A stretch of 64,000 bases of DNA from Phaseolus vulgaris (lineage: Eukaryota > Streptophyta > Magnoliopsida > Fabales > Fabaceae), in the NCBI RefSeq assembly GCF_000499845.2, contig NC_023758.2, forward strand, positions 1,844,811-1,908,810. Reading direction: 5' to 3'. The notes beneath the pieces were generated by a model that saw only the letters and a program-made list of their open reading frames with translations, had not been told where the DNA came from and ran no database searches. The position numbers and the translations under genes are program-made. Of this stretch, positions 39,711 through 52,586 are shown piece after piece (position 1 is the stretch's first letter; each line of letters begins with the position of its first letter).

Positions 39711-41984
39711 TTGCTACTTCAGTCCAGAACTTGATAGATAATGAAGTAGCAGAAAGAAGAGTAAGCCCCATGTCAATGATATGTCTGTGCTTTCTTTCTA
39801 TGGATCCATTTTGCTCGTGAGTGTGAGGACATACGAGACGGTGATGGATGCCAAAATCGGTAGTAAACTTTTTGAAACATAAAAACTCTTTTGCGTTGTC
39901 ACTTTGGATTGCTTTTAGTTTATAACCAGTTTGGTTTTCAGCAAATATTTTAAAATGAGATAAAGCAAGAGAAGCCTAAGATTGATGTGAAATAACAAAC
40001 AACCATGTATATCTACTATAAGCATCCAGAAACAAAATATAATATCTTGAGCCATTGGAAGAACATAAGGTGAAGGTCCCCAGATATCAATGAAAACCAA
40101 TTGTAAAGGTGCAGTGTAATGTGTAGTAGAAACATGAAAACGTAGTTGGTGTGACTTACCAATCACACAGGCATTACATAATTGTTTCTTAGAGGTATAT
40201 TGTATGTTACAAGATTTCAAAACACGTTGAACAACAGGAAAGTTGTTGTGCCCAAGTCTGTTATGTCAGAGTTGTAAAGGATGAACATTAGGTTTGTAGG
40301 AAGCATAGTTAGCAGTGTAAGATAATGAATCAGTGGATAAAGGGAAAACATATAGACCATCTTTAACTATTCCTTGAAGTAAGATTTGATGTGTGTCCTA
40401 ATGTTTAACAAAGCATGAGTGAGGATAAAATTCAAAATAAACATTATTGTCTTTTGTAAATTGAGCAATGCTAATCAAGTTTTTGGTAATGTGTGGAATG
40501 TATAGCAGATTACATAGAATAAACTTTTTGTTTGTGTGTGGTGCAATATAGAAAGCATAGCCTGTGTGTATAATGTTCATACCTTGACCGTTGCCAACCT
40601 TTAAGGATTTTGATCCATGGTAAAGCGATTTGTTGTGAAAAACAAAAGGATCTTTAGTTACATGATTGGTAGCTCCACTGTCGGGGTACCAAAGAGGATC
40701 CTCAATGGCTGACGGTGTACCCAGAATAGATGGAGCAGAGTCATCATCAGATGAGAAGGAAGATTGAGACACGTTAGCTGTGAACGAAGAATTGGTAGGA
40801 GGATCATACCTATGCCAGCATGTATCAGTAGTGTGGCCTTGCTTGTGACAGATTTGACAATGCGCTTTTATGGAATTCTACGGTGCGGGAGGGCGAAAAG
40901 AAGGATGGATGATGGGTCTTGATCCAGAAAAAGAATGCACAATGTTCGGATGCGAAGGACGATTCTGGGTGTGACCACCGCCGTAGGATTTGTGTTGAAA
41001 ATTGGGTTTCTTGTTTGTACGAGGACCATGGTTTAGAAACATGATTAGCTTGATGGAGTTTGCATGAGTTTATGTTTTTCAAACCTTTCTTCTTGAGCAA
41101 GGAGTGAAGATTCAAGCTCATCAGCGGTGTAGGGGTCACAACGAGAGAGAACAGCAGTGATGAAGCCATCATATTCCTCCGATAGACCATCCAGGATTGC
41201 ATCTATGTGTTCAACAGTAGAAATGGAGGCACCTATGGAAGATAGAGAGTCAACAGTCTTATTGATGTCAAGAAGATAATTGGCAATGATTTTGCCACTC
41301 TTGGTGTGCGAAGAAGAAGACGAAGCTTCTTGATGGTGGCCCTTGTGTGAGATGCATAGTACGTGGATAAGTGATTCCAAATGGCAGTAGAAGAGTCTAA
41401 ACCTACCATTTTGGTTAAAATGGAGGGTGACATGGAGGCAAGCAACCAGGCTACTAATATCTGGTTTTGCTTATGGTAGTGCATAAAAGCAGGGTTGACG
41501 ATGGGTTCTTGATCTTGATCTTCAGATGGAAGAAACTTTGACAGGACATTGGTACCATCCAAGAGATGCATGAGATCAAGACCGCGAAGGGTGACAAAGA
41601 TTTAGGGTTTAGGGTTTAGCTTGATAGTGATCGACAAAGAAGAGAATGAATCAACGAAAAAGGTCTTGAGAGAAAGATACTTCTAGATACCATGTTAGAA
41701 GAGAGAATGAAAGAATGCATTGATATTATGAAATTACAGTCGACATAGGTGGCTGAAATACATGTACATATACATGAGTTACGTACGTATACGTAACTGT
41801 CATAACAGAAGCATATTAACTAACTGCCTAATATTGAGTGAGATAAAATCAATTGAAGAATATTTTTTAAAAAAATATGTTGGTCTATGTTGCTCTCTCA
41901 CTTGTCCAAAACTACTTCACCCAAAAAAAAACACTCTAGAAAAACTAAACTAAAACTAAACTAACTCATCTGATAATTCCAACA
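39711..41984 (-). mobile_element. Ty1/copia retrotransposon, 3'-truncated and frame-shifted
   Basis: Read on the minus strand the order is LTR (41984-41693), tRNA-Met primer site (41692-41686, TGGTATC), gag, protease and integrase. Gag spans about 41610-40810, with GLDLMHLLDGT and IDAILDGLSEEYDGF in different frames, and ends in a CCHC knuckle CQICHKQGHTTDTC near 40818-40860. The protease motif is YPDSGATNHV near 40690. GAG-pre-integrase is CNACVIGKSHQLRF. The integrase acidic residues appear in VFIDIWGP, IQSDNAKEF and EQNGSIERKH. Similarity stops near 39711, just after FWTEVA. No reverse transcriptase, RNase H or second LTR follows. Gag is broken by at least one frameshift, so the copy is dead. 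Order PR-IN before the missing RT marks the copia class. Confidence 0.9.
41693..41984 (-). repeat. 5' LTR of the copia element
   Basis: On the minus strand it begins TGTTGGAATTATC and ends TAACA, directly followed by the primer site TGGTATC. This gives 292 bp with TG...CA ends. No partner LTR was found in the window, so the age cannot be read. Confidence 0.75.
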
Positions 41985-43429
41985 TGTTGCATAGAACCAA
42001 AATCAACATGTAAACTTGCAAATTACTTATAATATAGCCAAATCCACGATTTCAGCAACTATAGAAATTCCTTGTATCAATTCTCTTCACAAATTAAAAT
42101 AATATTTATTTGAAATTACTTAATTAGCTAGTAAACTGAGATCAACTTATTTTCATACAAAAAATTTCCTTTACCTTTTTTTTATTAATTTTCAAACTTG
42201 AAAGCCCACACATTTATGCTAATTCAATATTTTGGCCATCATAACGAAATTCATAAATATACCTTGATCTCATAGTGACACCTCATGCATTTATTAATTT
42301 CCAAGACTGACTCAAACCACTCCAATCTAAAGTAAAAAAAACATACAAATTCAAATTAATTAATTATAAACGATAAAAACAGCATATTTCTAAAAGTACA
42401 TATGACATATTTATAAAATTTAAACTTTATTCAGAAAGTTATAACTTTCCTTATCTCCAAATTAGAAAACTAAGTGGGTCTTGGAAGAAAGAATAATAAA
42501 TCAAGATGGCAAAGAGCTTAAAATTTAGTTCTCAACTCCAAAACCTATTCATACCAAAACACCACACGTGAGATTAAAGCTTAAAATAATCCAGAACTTT
42601 TTTTTTTTTAAAGATCGCTTAGATGTGATTTAGAAGAAGATGATAAATGAAGTTTACCTTAAGGATTATACTCCAAATTATTGCTCTTAATAACATAAAA
42701 TTGTAAAAACACAAGGAGAATGGAGAAATTGAAAATCTGATAATTAATGAATTTTAAAATAGAATTTAAGAGTATAAAAAATCATGAATAAGGTCTAAAA
42801 CACTGTGGTTTGCAGTATTAATTAATAGTTTTAAGAGAGTGGTTTTTGAAGGCATCTTAATATCTAACTTTTGAATATAGCTGTAACGTTCCCATGTAAC
42901 TAGGCAATGGTCTCTTCAATCCTCATCTTTAATCTAAATCCAACAACACAACACAATACAACACCACAAACGCGCTTCTATCCTAACGTGAAAGTCACAC
43001 GCAGGCTATTCCATTTTTTGGATACACGTCAATCAATTTCAGGTCAAATTACAAAATGACGCAGAAACTAATGCCAACTGCTTCTTCTGTTTTGACGCGA
43101 ATATAGTGTTGTTCAATCACAAAACAAACACGCCATTACCCTCCTTCTGTTTCTACCATTGGATCCTTCTTCTAAATCATATCACCAACTTTTCATAACC
43201 AGAAGCCAATAACAACACGCCACGCGCATCCTATGCTATGAAATCAAATACAGCGTTTGGTTTAACTATCATATCGCGGTCCATCACATAAATCATAAAT
43301 ACTCTTCATTCACATCCCTCAAATAATCTCTTCCCAGAGGTCAATGACGCGTTTCAAATTAAAAAAAAAATATTTTTTTATCTATCACATAATACATTAA
43401 ATAAATATATTTTTTATTTATGTTGAAAA

Positions 43430-43680
43430 TGACAGAGATAAGAATATTTCATTGTATATAAGTGGGTGCAAACTTCATTACATGAACCGGTTTTATGCGA
43501 TTTAGTTAGGTTTAAAGTTTACTTTGTAATATGGTATCAGAATCATTTAGAACTTATCCTAGTGAATCTTTGTTGGATCTATCGTGTCACCCGCTATCAG
43601 ACCATTATCGGACTATCCATAATATGTTATTTCACGCACGAACTGTCACTCTTAACATGAGAGAAGTGTGTAAGAGATCT
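43430..43680 (+). repeat. TRIM-like LTR end with primer-binding site
   Basis: The segment with TATATAAGTGGGTGCAAAC and TTTAGTTAGGTTTAAAG is closely related to the pair in the CCoAOMT-like intron. It is followed by TGGTATCAGAATC (43532-43544), a good match to the initiator-tRNA primer site of plant LTR elements. Downstream sequence (to about 43680) may be internal domain. No second LTR was found. Confidence 0.55.
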
Positions 43681-46600
43681 CACGTAAACTAGTTATATGA
43701 TTAAAAAAAAGTAAGTAACTTTTTTTCTTTAATCACTTATCGAAATCCTTTATTTATTTATTTATTGTATGGGCACAATATTCCTGAAAAAAAAAAATAA
43801 TGATTTTGTTGTGTCCTGTGTGTCTTGCTTTTTTACTGTTTTTGGATAGGAAACAAGAGAGGATGAGAGAGAATAGTGTTTGATTAGATTAGTGATGGTA
43901 GGTGTTACTTGCCGTGTATGATGGTTGATCGATCCTAGCACTGTTTGTGTGACGTTGGATGACATTGACGCAGATACTGTGGTGGTCCCTCCCGCAGAAC
44001 AGAGTTTGCAGCGCTGCGTTCGAGATTCCCTTCGCCAATCATAACTTGACACGTGTTGGAAGGAATAAATAAGTTTTGCGCAAAGATATTAATAAATATT
44101 TGTGACATAGTTGTATGTCCGGTTAAGGTGATGTTGAATCGGACAAGACAATGATATAGCGGTAGAGACTCAGACGTCTGATCAAGTAATCATACCTCAT
44201 TTTAAGGTATGCTTCCAACCATTTTTCTAACAAAAACCATTTTCCGTCTCTAATTACTTCTTCCTTTAATATTCTTAAAATTTTAAAATTATCCTTCTCA
44301 TTATTTATATTTTTTTTTTCAATTTAAACATTAAATCTTATCTTATTTTGCTTTGCTTGTTGAATGCTATTTGTTTTTACTCACCTACTTAACCACGTAA
44401 AAATTTGAAGGAAAGAAATGTATATGAATAAATTCACTAAAATATATTTATGCTAATCACAAAAGTATAATAGTGCTTTTATTTATTTGTTTGTTTTATA
44501 TCAGATTGTGTTTAATTGTTATTTCAATTGTTTTATAATTTATCTTTTTCCTGAAAAAAAAACTTGTTTAATGTTATTAGTAATGTGTATGCAACTTTTA
44601 GATTTGCGTTAATGTTTTGGTTACTAGCAACGGAAATATAGGGGAAAAAACTACACTAATTTTATCTATTTTTCTTTAACTTAATCCAAATAGTTATATT
44701 TTTTTACTCTTTTTTCCCTCTAAATAAAACATAAAAAAATATAAATAATTTAAATTGATTGAATAAATATAATAAGTAGATTGTTGGTGATAAAACAAGT
44801 GGATGCTTACAAGTCATCACAAATAATAATGTATTATAGATTTTAGTTGGGAACTCTTCAGTTGACTTCCAACTTTAACCAATTTGCAACATTTTTAAAA
44901 TCTTCTTTTTTGTTTTCAAACACTATATTTTAGAATGTTAGTTTCTAGTATTTTATATTATATTATATTATATATATATATATATATATCACCTTGTGTT
45001 TTATACTTTAATAAAAAAAAAATATTTGGAATAAGTAAATTCAAATTTATTGAATCTTTTTAATAAAGTATTTCAATTATTAATAAATACAAAAAATAAT
45101 TATTTAAATGTTAAAAAATCATAATTAATGTTGGCTAAAATTTCTAAGTCCATTTTAAAAAAAATAAAACAAACTATTAAAAAAAGAATAATATTTATCT
45201 AAATAGTAAAAAATTATCATTATATATTGGCAAAAAATAATAATAAGAGACACTAATTAAAATATATAGTTCACATTTATTAAAAAATAATTTCATCAAT
45301 TTTGACTGATAAAAAATATATAGTTCACATTTATTTATTAAAAGATAATTTCATTGATTTTAATTGATAAAGTTGTTAACAAAATATGACAAAATATTAT
45401 GTGTTGAATTTATGGTGATTTTGACCATGTTATTGTTTATTATATTAACTTAATATTATCAAAATATAAAATACGATCAATCTCTAAATAATTTTGAATA
45501 AATGTGTATTGAAAAATTAGTTTTTCTTCTTCTAACGATAGTAGTCGATTATGTTAACAAATAATTGATTATATCACATGTTTGATAAATAATCAATTAT
45601 TATATAAAATAATATTATTTGAGACAATATGAAGGAGTTAATCTTTTGAAAATAATAAATTAGATTTAATAATAATTGATTAAATTATTTTAAAATATTT
45701 TACAGGTTACTTAATGAACTTGTCGATAAAAAAAATATTACTTAATGAACATAGTGATCAATTACTATTAAAATTAATAATAATTAATTATTTTTATAAG
45801 TTATTTCAATAATTTTTAAAAAAGAAACTTGTTCTTATTCATTAAAAAATAATATAGGCATTTCATTGTAAATTTGTCACATGTAGGATAATATTTTTTC
45901 TTTTCTTTTTTGTGGATTTTTTTTTATAACTTTGCATCGATGTTTTCTGTGGATGTAGAGTTAGTTAGATTAATTGGATGTAAATAAGGAGGAATTAAAT
46001 TAGTATAAAATTTTGTATGTCTCTCATTTTCCTATTTCTCTAATTATCTTGATTTTTGTTTGTTTTCTATAATTACTAACTACTTCGTTAAGTTACTCCT
46101 ATCATCAATAGTTTAAGAAAAAAAAGTATTCGAAATTATTTTAAACATCATATTCAGCCCCGTGTGTTTTAGCCGTTATTTGTTTTACAAAAGTCCTGAT
46201 AAATATCAAATAAGAAATAATAATAGTTTTGAACAATATTTTTTTAAAATTTAAATAAAAAAAACCTTTCTTAACATCAATATAAAAGATTATAGTCGAC
46301 ATCTATTAAAAAGTAGTATTTTCAATAATATTTTTGTCTTAATTAAACTCTCATTTTCTATATGAAAAATTTATTTGGTCTGAAGTTTTTGTTTTGGTGC
46401 AAGTGAAGGTTTGGTTTTGGATTTCTGCAAAAATTCACTTTGTTTCGTTTTTCTTATTTTGATTGGTATTTGAAATCTGTGGAGAGTATGAGGTTGGTCT
46501 CTTGAAGCTGTTTTTTTTAGGTGTAGCAAGGGAATTTTAGTTAGTTTGATGTTTTTTGTTTTGAAGCTGATGTGTAATATGTATAAGGGTTGAATCACCC

Positions 46601-47328
46601 TGAAGTAATTTCCATTTATTTATTTTTATTACTCATAAAAAAATTAAAATTTTATAAAGTTTTTTTACTCAAACAACCTTTTAAGTCTAAAGCATCTCAA
46701 GTTATTATATAAAAGAATTACCCTTTTATTTTTTTTTATAAAACATTTAGAATATACTTTATTTTCTTTTATTTCTCTTATTTCACATTTAGGGTAAGGT
46801 TTTGTTACTTTTTCCCTTATTTCTTATTGTACAACTTTTTATTTATTAAATAAGGTACTAATAATTGGATAGTAATTATTTTATTTTATTATTATGATTT
46901 TTGTAGCACACTATTTATGCTAACCATTACAATACTGATAAATGGTAATATACTTTTTGAATATTTTGTATTATAATATTTATTTTAATTATTACAGTGC
47001 CTGTGTTCCAATGTTAACATTATCGTTCCGTATATATTTTAAACCAGTATTAACATAATGAAAGTACGATATTAAGAGTATTATTGTTTTGTTTTATAAG
47101 TTTGTTAAAAAATATTTGAAAATACAGTATAAAATAAACATTATGAAAACAATATAATAATTACAACTAAAAAAATAATTAGAAGAATTCATCAACACCA
47201 GACTCGTATAAATGCATTAAGATCATTCGTACACATCACTTCAGCACCACCTCTTGTACAGAACATATGCAAAAAAAACACAAGTGGGTAATTAATAAAT
47301 GTTCCACGCTTCTTTATACATTTTTTAA

Positions 47329-48216
47329 CACTACAAAGAAAAACTCAACATAGATAATTCAACGGATTATGGGCGTAGATCGTTATCCATCAACTTCCGT
47401 AGGTAACAGTGTTTCCATGGGTAAACCATTGATAAATTCAACATATTTTACTTTTTATTTTTAATATTATTAAAATTCGAAATAAACTACCTTAGGAGAG
47501 ACTCGAATTCGAGTTCTTTGAGTATTTACCAATTTTTTATAATAATTATTAAATTTATTTTCATGATTATTATTAAACTTATTAATATGATTATTAGTTT
47601 TAATATAATTAATAATACAAATTTTATTAATATTATTCATAATATTAATATTACTAGTATTAATATAATTATTTTTATTCATATTATTAATATTATTAGT
47701 ATTAATATGATTACTTTTATTTATATTGTTAATATCATTAATACTATTAATATCATTAATACTATTAATATTACTAATATTATTATTATTAATAATATTA
47801 TTATTAATATAATATTATTATGATTAATTTAATAATATTAATAATACGTATATCTATTAATTATGATTATTATTATTTATAATTTTATAATTATTCATAT
47901 TATAATAATATTTTAATATATATATATATATATATATAATTATTCTAATAATAGTTGGTAGGTAATAGAGATAATAGTTGGTAGATAATATAGATGTATG
48001 GGTAATAGTTAGTAGGTAATAGAGATCCGTGGGTAATAGTTGATAAATAATACTGAATTTACTTACAAATTTAGATTTGTGAGTAATATCCGTAAATAAT
48101 GTTGAATTTATCTACGAATTCAAATATGTAAGTAATATTTATATGTAATGTTAGATTTACCTACAAATTCAAATTCAGATTCAGATCTATCAGTAAAAAT
48201 TTGTAAATAATATTTT
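47329..48216. mobile_element. CACTA-like non-autonomous element, one end seen
   Basis: CACTACAAAGAAAAAC at 47329 matches the usual plant CACTA terminus (CACTACAAGAAAA). Inside, short words such as CCGTAGGTAA, CATGGGTAAA, GGTAGGTAAT and CCGTGGGTAAT recur, in line with subterminal repeats. A set of about 45-bp repeats (ATTTACCTACAAATTC and variants) follows at 48050-48180. The opposite end (…TAGTG) was not found, so the right limit is a guess. Confidence 0.4.
47520..47830. repeat. Degenerate ATT/AAT-rich tract
   Basis: About 300 bases consist almost only of ATT, AAT and TATT words with occasional C or G. It lies inside the CACTA-like segment. The frames through it are compositional artefacts rich in Ile and Asn. 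Confidence 0.8.
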
Positions 48217-49092
48217 TTTTAATATAAGTTTATCAATTGAACTAACTTGTAAGGTTGGGAATGGAAATGGATTTAGTTGAGGAAAAAAAAAATTAAAGTG
48301 GTAAAATGTATTTTGTGATGGAAGCTAATCTGATTATTATTCATTAACAGTGTATATATTAGTAGTTTAATTATTTAAATGATAATGCTTAAGAAAAGCA
48401 GAAAGATAAGGATTTGGGAATGTGTTGTTGCCTTCATGATCAGAAGGAGTGGTCTCATCGAAACCATAGTTGAGTAATGGTGTGTTGTGGACTTGTAACA
48501 GAGAAATCAATACATATAAGTAATATCGGTGGTGGTTGGGTGACACAACGTGACTCTATTCACTCTTACAATTAATCATCATAAATATATAGAGATATTC
48601 AACCACGGAAAACGAGAAACCCAATCTATATAAATATAATCAAGGGATCAAATTCGCAAAAATAAATTTGGTATTTATATATAGTGTATTATTAATATGG
48701 CATTTATCGACATAATTGCCAACTTTAGCATATTATTCATTTGATCCTTATAATAAACAAGAATATGCTACATATAAAATAATTGAATTAAAAATAGACA
48801 TAGTAAGACTATATTAAAGGTAATATAAATTAAATTAGTAAAGCGTAAGAGAATGCAGTATACTAGATACATTATGAAAACAAATATAAAATTGATAATA
48901 TATATATATCTTGAGATAGTGAAATTCAAAAGATTTGACAATGAAGTGGTGTTGGTGGAAGAAAGGACTTGCTTTATTTTAGTTTATTTTATAATAATAA
49001 GAATAATAATATATTATTATTATAATAAAAGAAGCGAAAGTATGGTATTAAAGAGTAAGAGTAAAAATAGTAGAAAAGACGGTAATGTGGGT

Positions 49093-49112
49093 CACGTGCC
49101 ACTGGCACACGT
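49093..49112. promoter_or_regulatory. G-box in a larger palindrome upstream of the bHLH gene
   Basis: CACGTGCCACTGGCACACGT is an imperfect 20-bp palindrome. It contains a G-box (CACGTG, 49093-49098) and a second ACGT core. It lies about 710 bp upstream of the bHLH start codon. G-boxes are bound by bHLH (SPT/PIF group) and bZIP factors, so self- or cross-regulation is possible but inferred. Confidence 0.45.
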
Positions 49113-49642
49113 AGTGGAGCGTGCAACCACGGGACTTCCACTTCACTTTCTGACATACCGAAAACAGAAACAAGAGCAACACCAGCCACCGCAGGCCTCG
49201 TATTTGTGGTCATTAAGGTTAATAACATATTCTCTTCGCACATCACACATATCATCTTCATATTCCACTCTTTTAATTTATTTAACATTCTTATTAATCA
49301 TTATTTCAATAAATATTTTCAACATCTTCTTGCTAAAATCTCCTTCTTTATATCTGAAAAATAATTATTTTAGATGTTTTAATATTCTGATTATTAATAA
49401 TTTGTTAATAACCTTTTTGTTTAATATTTGATTCAATAGACATTAAAGTGAAGGAGTGAGAGGGAGGGGGAATTATTTTGATTTTTGACAGCTTTAAGTG
49501 GAAAGTGAGGCATAGTAAAAGGTGATAGCGCGTGAGTGTGAGTGTGAGTGTGTGAGAGAGATAGGCATAGTAACACAACAACACAAGTCTGATCCAAAAC
49601 CCGCCCACAATTCCCCATATCATGTCGTGTTCATGCCCTTGT

Positions 49643-49670
49643 TCCTTTTCCTTTTCCTTTTCCTTTTCCA
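49643..49670 (+). repeat. (TTTTCC)n in the probable bHLH 5' leader
   Basis: About four to five tandem TTTTCC hexamers lie about 135 bp before the start codon. A GAGTGT-type repeat (49531-49555) is just upstream. Pyrimidine-rich tracts are common in plant 5' leaders. Confidence 0.7.
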
Positions 49671-49805
49671 CAAGTTTCTGAAAGTGGTTGGTTGCATTAC
49701 CATTTACTACTTTCTTTCTCAACACACGGAAACAAAATTAACAAAACCACCCCAACTCAACCCCTCTCTGCATTCTTCTTCCTCTCTTCTCGCACACCTC
49801 TAGGA

Positions 49806-51396
49806 ATGGGCGACATGTACCACTTTGACAAGAATCTCTCTTCGCAGGACGAAATCTCACTTTTTCTGCGTCAGATTCTCCTCCGTTCATCTCCTTCTTC
49901 TTCTTCTTCACCCCACTCCATGCCCGGATCCTGCAACTCCAACGTAGCTCACCAAAACGTCAATTCACACACTTCTTTCTCGCCCTCGCAGCTCCAACAC
50001 GGCAAGATCTCGACCCTTGCTTCCACCGCCTCTTTTCTCTCGGCTTCTGCCGCTTGCGGTTCCTTCAAGGGCCAGACTGCTTCTGCTGCAAATGTGTCTT
50101 CTTCTTCTGTTTTAGTGAGCGAGAACGAGAATGATGACTATGATTGTGAAAGTGAGGTACACATCACACTTATTATTATTATTTCCACTCTTTAAGTTTG
50201 AGGTTCTCTTAGCAGTTTTGCTTTGCTTCTCTAGAAAAAATGTTTTTTTTTTTTTATCGTAATACTGTCGGCTCCCAGTTAAACACTGCAACACCAACAT
50301 GTGTAACTTTTTCTTTCTTTCGGGTATTATGGGTTAATTTCTGGTTCATGGTGATATTGATGACTGTGAGTGTGACAAAAAAAGAGAAATTTGTTTCCTG
50401 GACTGTTTTTAGCGGTGGATCTTTGAAAATTATTTTGGTCGGGGTGGGAAAAATTCGAATGAATTTGTTTTTTTTTTTGGAGGGGCGGAGCTGGAATTTT
50501 TAAGTGGAAATTGCACTGTTTCTTTACAATTTCTTCTTAATTTCTGAACGTAGGAGGGTGTCGAAGCTTTCGCCGAAGAAGTTCCGACAAAACCTGCTCC
50601 TTCGAGGAGTTCATCTAAGAGATCAAGAGCTGCAGAAGTTCATAATTTGTCTGAGAAGGTTTGAGAATTTCTGTTGATGGCTGTTGGTTGTGCTTGGTTT
50701 GGTTTTATTTTAATCATGCTTATGTAATTTTCCTTGTGGGCTTTTGTTCTGGTCCTGGACTTGTTGAGCAGCGAAGAAGGAGTAGGATCAACGAGAAAAT
50801 GAAGGCCTTGCAAAATCTAATTCCGAATTCAAACAAGGTACGCAAGTTTCTTCAACCTTGGTTCTTACGATAGGTGCAGTTTTTTGTTATTAGCTGGTCT
50901 TGGCAATTAATTGCTTGATGCGTGTGGCAGACGGATAAGGCTTCAATGCTCGATGAAGCTATTGAATACCTTAAACAGCTTCAGCTCCAAGTACAGGTCT
51001 GTGTCTCTTTTTATATGCTGCAAATTTTGTCGTATTTGAGAGGCTGAAAGTTTTATTTTTTTCGGCACTTTCTAACTAAAGTTGCAATTTAAATGAAAAC
51101 AATTGTTAGTCTCTGAATTTTGATGTTCTAGTTATTGTTTTCTGTCTTGACTGAAAGTCTTTTTATGCGAACAGTATATATGGGAAACTGCACAATATCG
51201 GAAAATTTGAGAAAATCCTAGCAGGAAACTGTTGTCTTCTGGTCAAATATAAATTGTAATCAATTCTATGTTGATACATCTAAAGATAACGAGTTTAAGT
51301 ATCCAAATTTTACTATCATTCGAAGTCTCATAGATTTTCTTTGATGCTGTGATAATCCAGTGAACTTGCCAGTAGTTTCTTCTTACTAAATTTATG

Positions 51397-51439
<43 letters not shown>

Positions 51440-52586
51440 TTACTGGACATTAAAAAATCCTCGCATTGTTTAAAAGTTGAATTGAAAATAGCTTATATAG
51501 ATCTTCTTTCAGACTTTGAGGAATGGTATTGAATTTTTACATGGTAAGCCTCTAGTTGCTAGAGTAAAAGAAAACCTTTCTCTGAATTGATATTACAAAT
51601 TAATTCTCAGGTTAGAATTAACCTGAGTCTTGATTACTTAGTTTCATTGTAAAAGAGGATGCCATAGAGAGGATGTTTTAAAATAATATTTTCATAAGCA
51701 ATACAGGCCCCATCAAAACAAAACATATTCCAGATAGTTTGGTCCTCCTCATATATGTTTTTTTTTATACATACCATTTAGATGATTATTAAAATGTGTT
51801 ACACTCTGAAAATTCCAAAAAGAGTTTTATACTATATAATTGGCTTTGTGAAGGTGGAGTAGTCCTGAACTTAATGAGATTTTGGTCACAATATTTCAGA
51901 TGCTGTCAATGCGAAATGGGTTGACTTTGCATCCTATGTGCTTTCCAGAAGGCTTGCAGCCACTGCAGTTGTCTCAGATGGGCATGGAACCAAGTGAAAG
52001 AAACAGGTCTACCCCTTTAAACATGACAGCTACTCTGCCTCTCCACCAAGAGAACCCCTTGCACTACACATCCAATCTACCTAACAAGCACATTCTGCCA
52101 AATCAGCCATCAGCACCATATCCTTCATTTATTAACAACCCAGAAACGAAACCTCTTCAACACCAAGGAGGGTCTTCTGAGGTAAGCTCATCGACTTTGT
52201 AGTGTCAAATGTTGTTAAAAGCATTAGTCATCGTTACATGTTTCCCTTGAATTGTAAAGCCAATACGCGGGGAAGACATTTTGCATTACCAGCAACCAAG
52301 TGCTATCCATTCAGATGCCAATACTCTAGGTGGTTCTCAAGGTACGTGCACTATAAAATGAACTATATATTCCATCACTATGCTATATACAAATATCTCA
52401 TGCTCCAAAAATATATTCTTGGAAACCCCAGTTGTGAAAGAATTCGAGTCAGGCACAACAGTTTCACTCTCCTTTGACACGCAAACATGTGAACCATGCA
52501 TTGGCATTGGCAGAAGAGATGAGTCAGCAGTGATCATAAGAAATAGTGAGGCCAACATTGTTGTGACATCCCAGTTAAGTAGGTAA
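49806..52586 (+). CDS. SPT: SPATULA-type bHLH transcription factor
   Basis: Seven exons join in phase: 49806-50156, 50554-50658, 50772-50837, 50931-50996, 51900-52181, 52260-52341 and 52432-52586. They give 368 aa, near the 373 aa of Arabidopsis SPT. The N-terminal part is Ser-rich and acidic (ENENDDYDCESE). The basic region AAEVHNLSEKRRRSRINEKM has the H-E-R pattern (H147, E151, R155) for G-box binding. Helix 1 and 2 follow (MKALQNLIPNSNKTDKASML, DEAIEYLKQLQLQVQ), then MLSMRNGLTLHPMCFPEGLQ, typical of SPT/ALC. SPT acts in the nucleus in carpel margin growth, fruit opening and growth control. Length and N-terminus favour SPT over the shorter ALC. The last two small exons are less certain. Confidence 0.88.
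51401..51434. repeat. (TA)n microsatellite in bHLH intron 4
   Basis: An uninterrupted TA run of about 34 bases lies inside the 0.9-kb fourth intron. Confidence 0.9.

Larger units (their letters stand above)
41985..49092. other. Long AT-rich intergenic region
   Basis: About 7 kb have no supported gene. A TRIM-like LTR piece with primer site lies near 43430-43680. A CACTA-like terminus with subterminal repeats lies at 47329-48216. A degenerate ATT/AAT stretch lies at 47520-47830. A moderately GC-richer patch at 42880-43340 and 43860-44050 has no spliced frame I could support. Confidence 0.5.

Noticed and set aside
43762..44052. Minus-strand frame with a GC-richer patch (SYDWRRESRTQRCKLCSAGG)
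   Set aside because: No domain, no second exon and no promoter evidence. It was left as intergenic.
44140..44220. Sequence with tRNA-like words (AGCGGTAGAGACTCAGACGTCTG)
   Set aside because: No acceptor stem or T-loop could be paired around it, so no tRNA is called.
47518..47823. Frame of about 100 codons rich in Ile and Asn
   Set aside because: It is a product of the ATT/AAT low-complexity tract, not a protein.
48853..49725. Several overlapping frames upstream of the bHLH gene
   Set aside because: They have low-complexity composition, no splice-supported extension and no family match. The region reads as promoter and leader.
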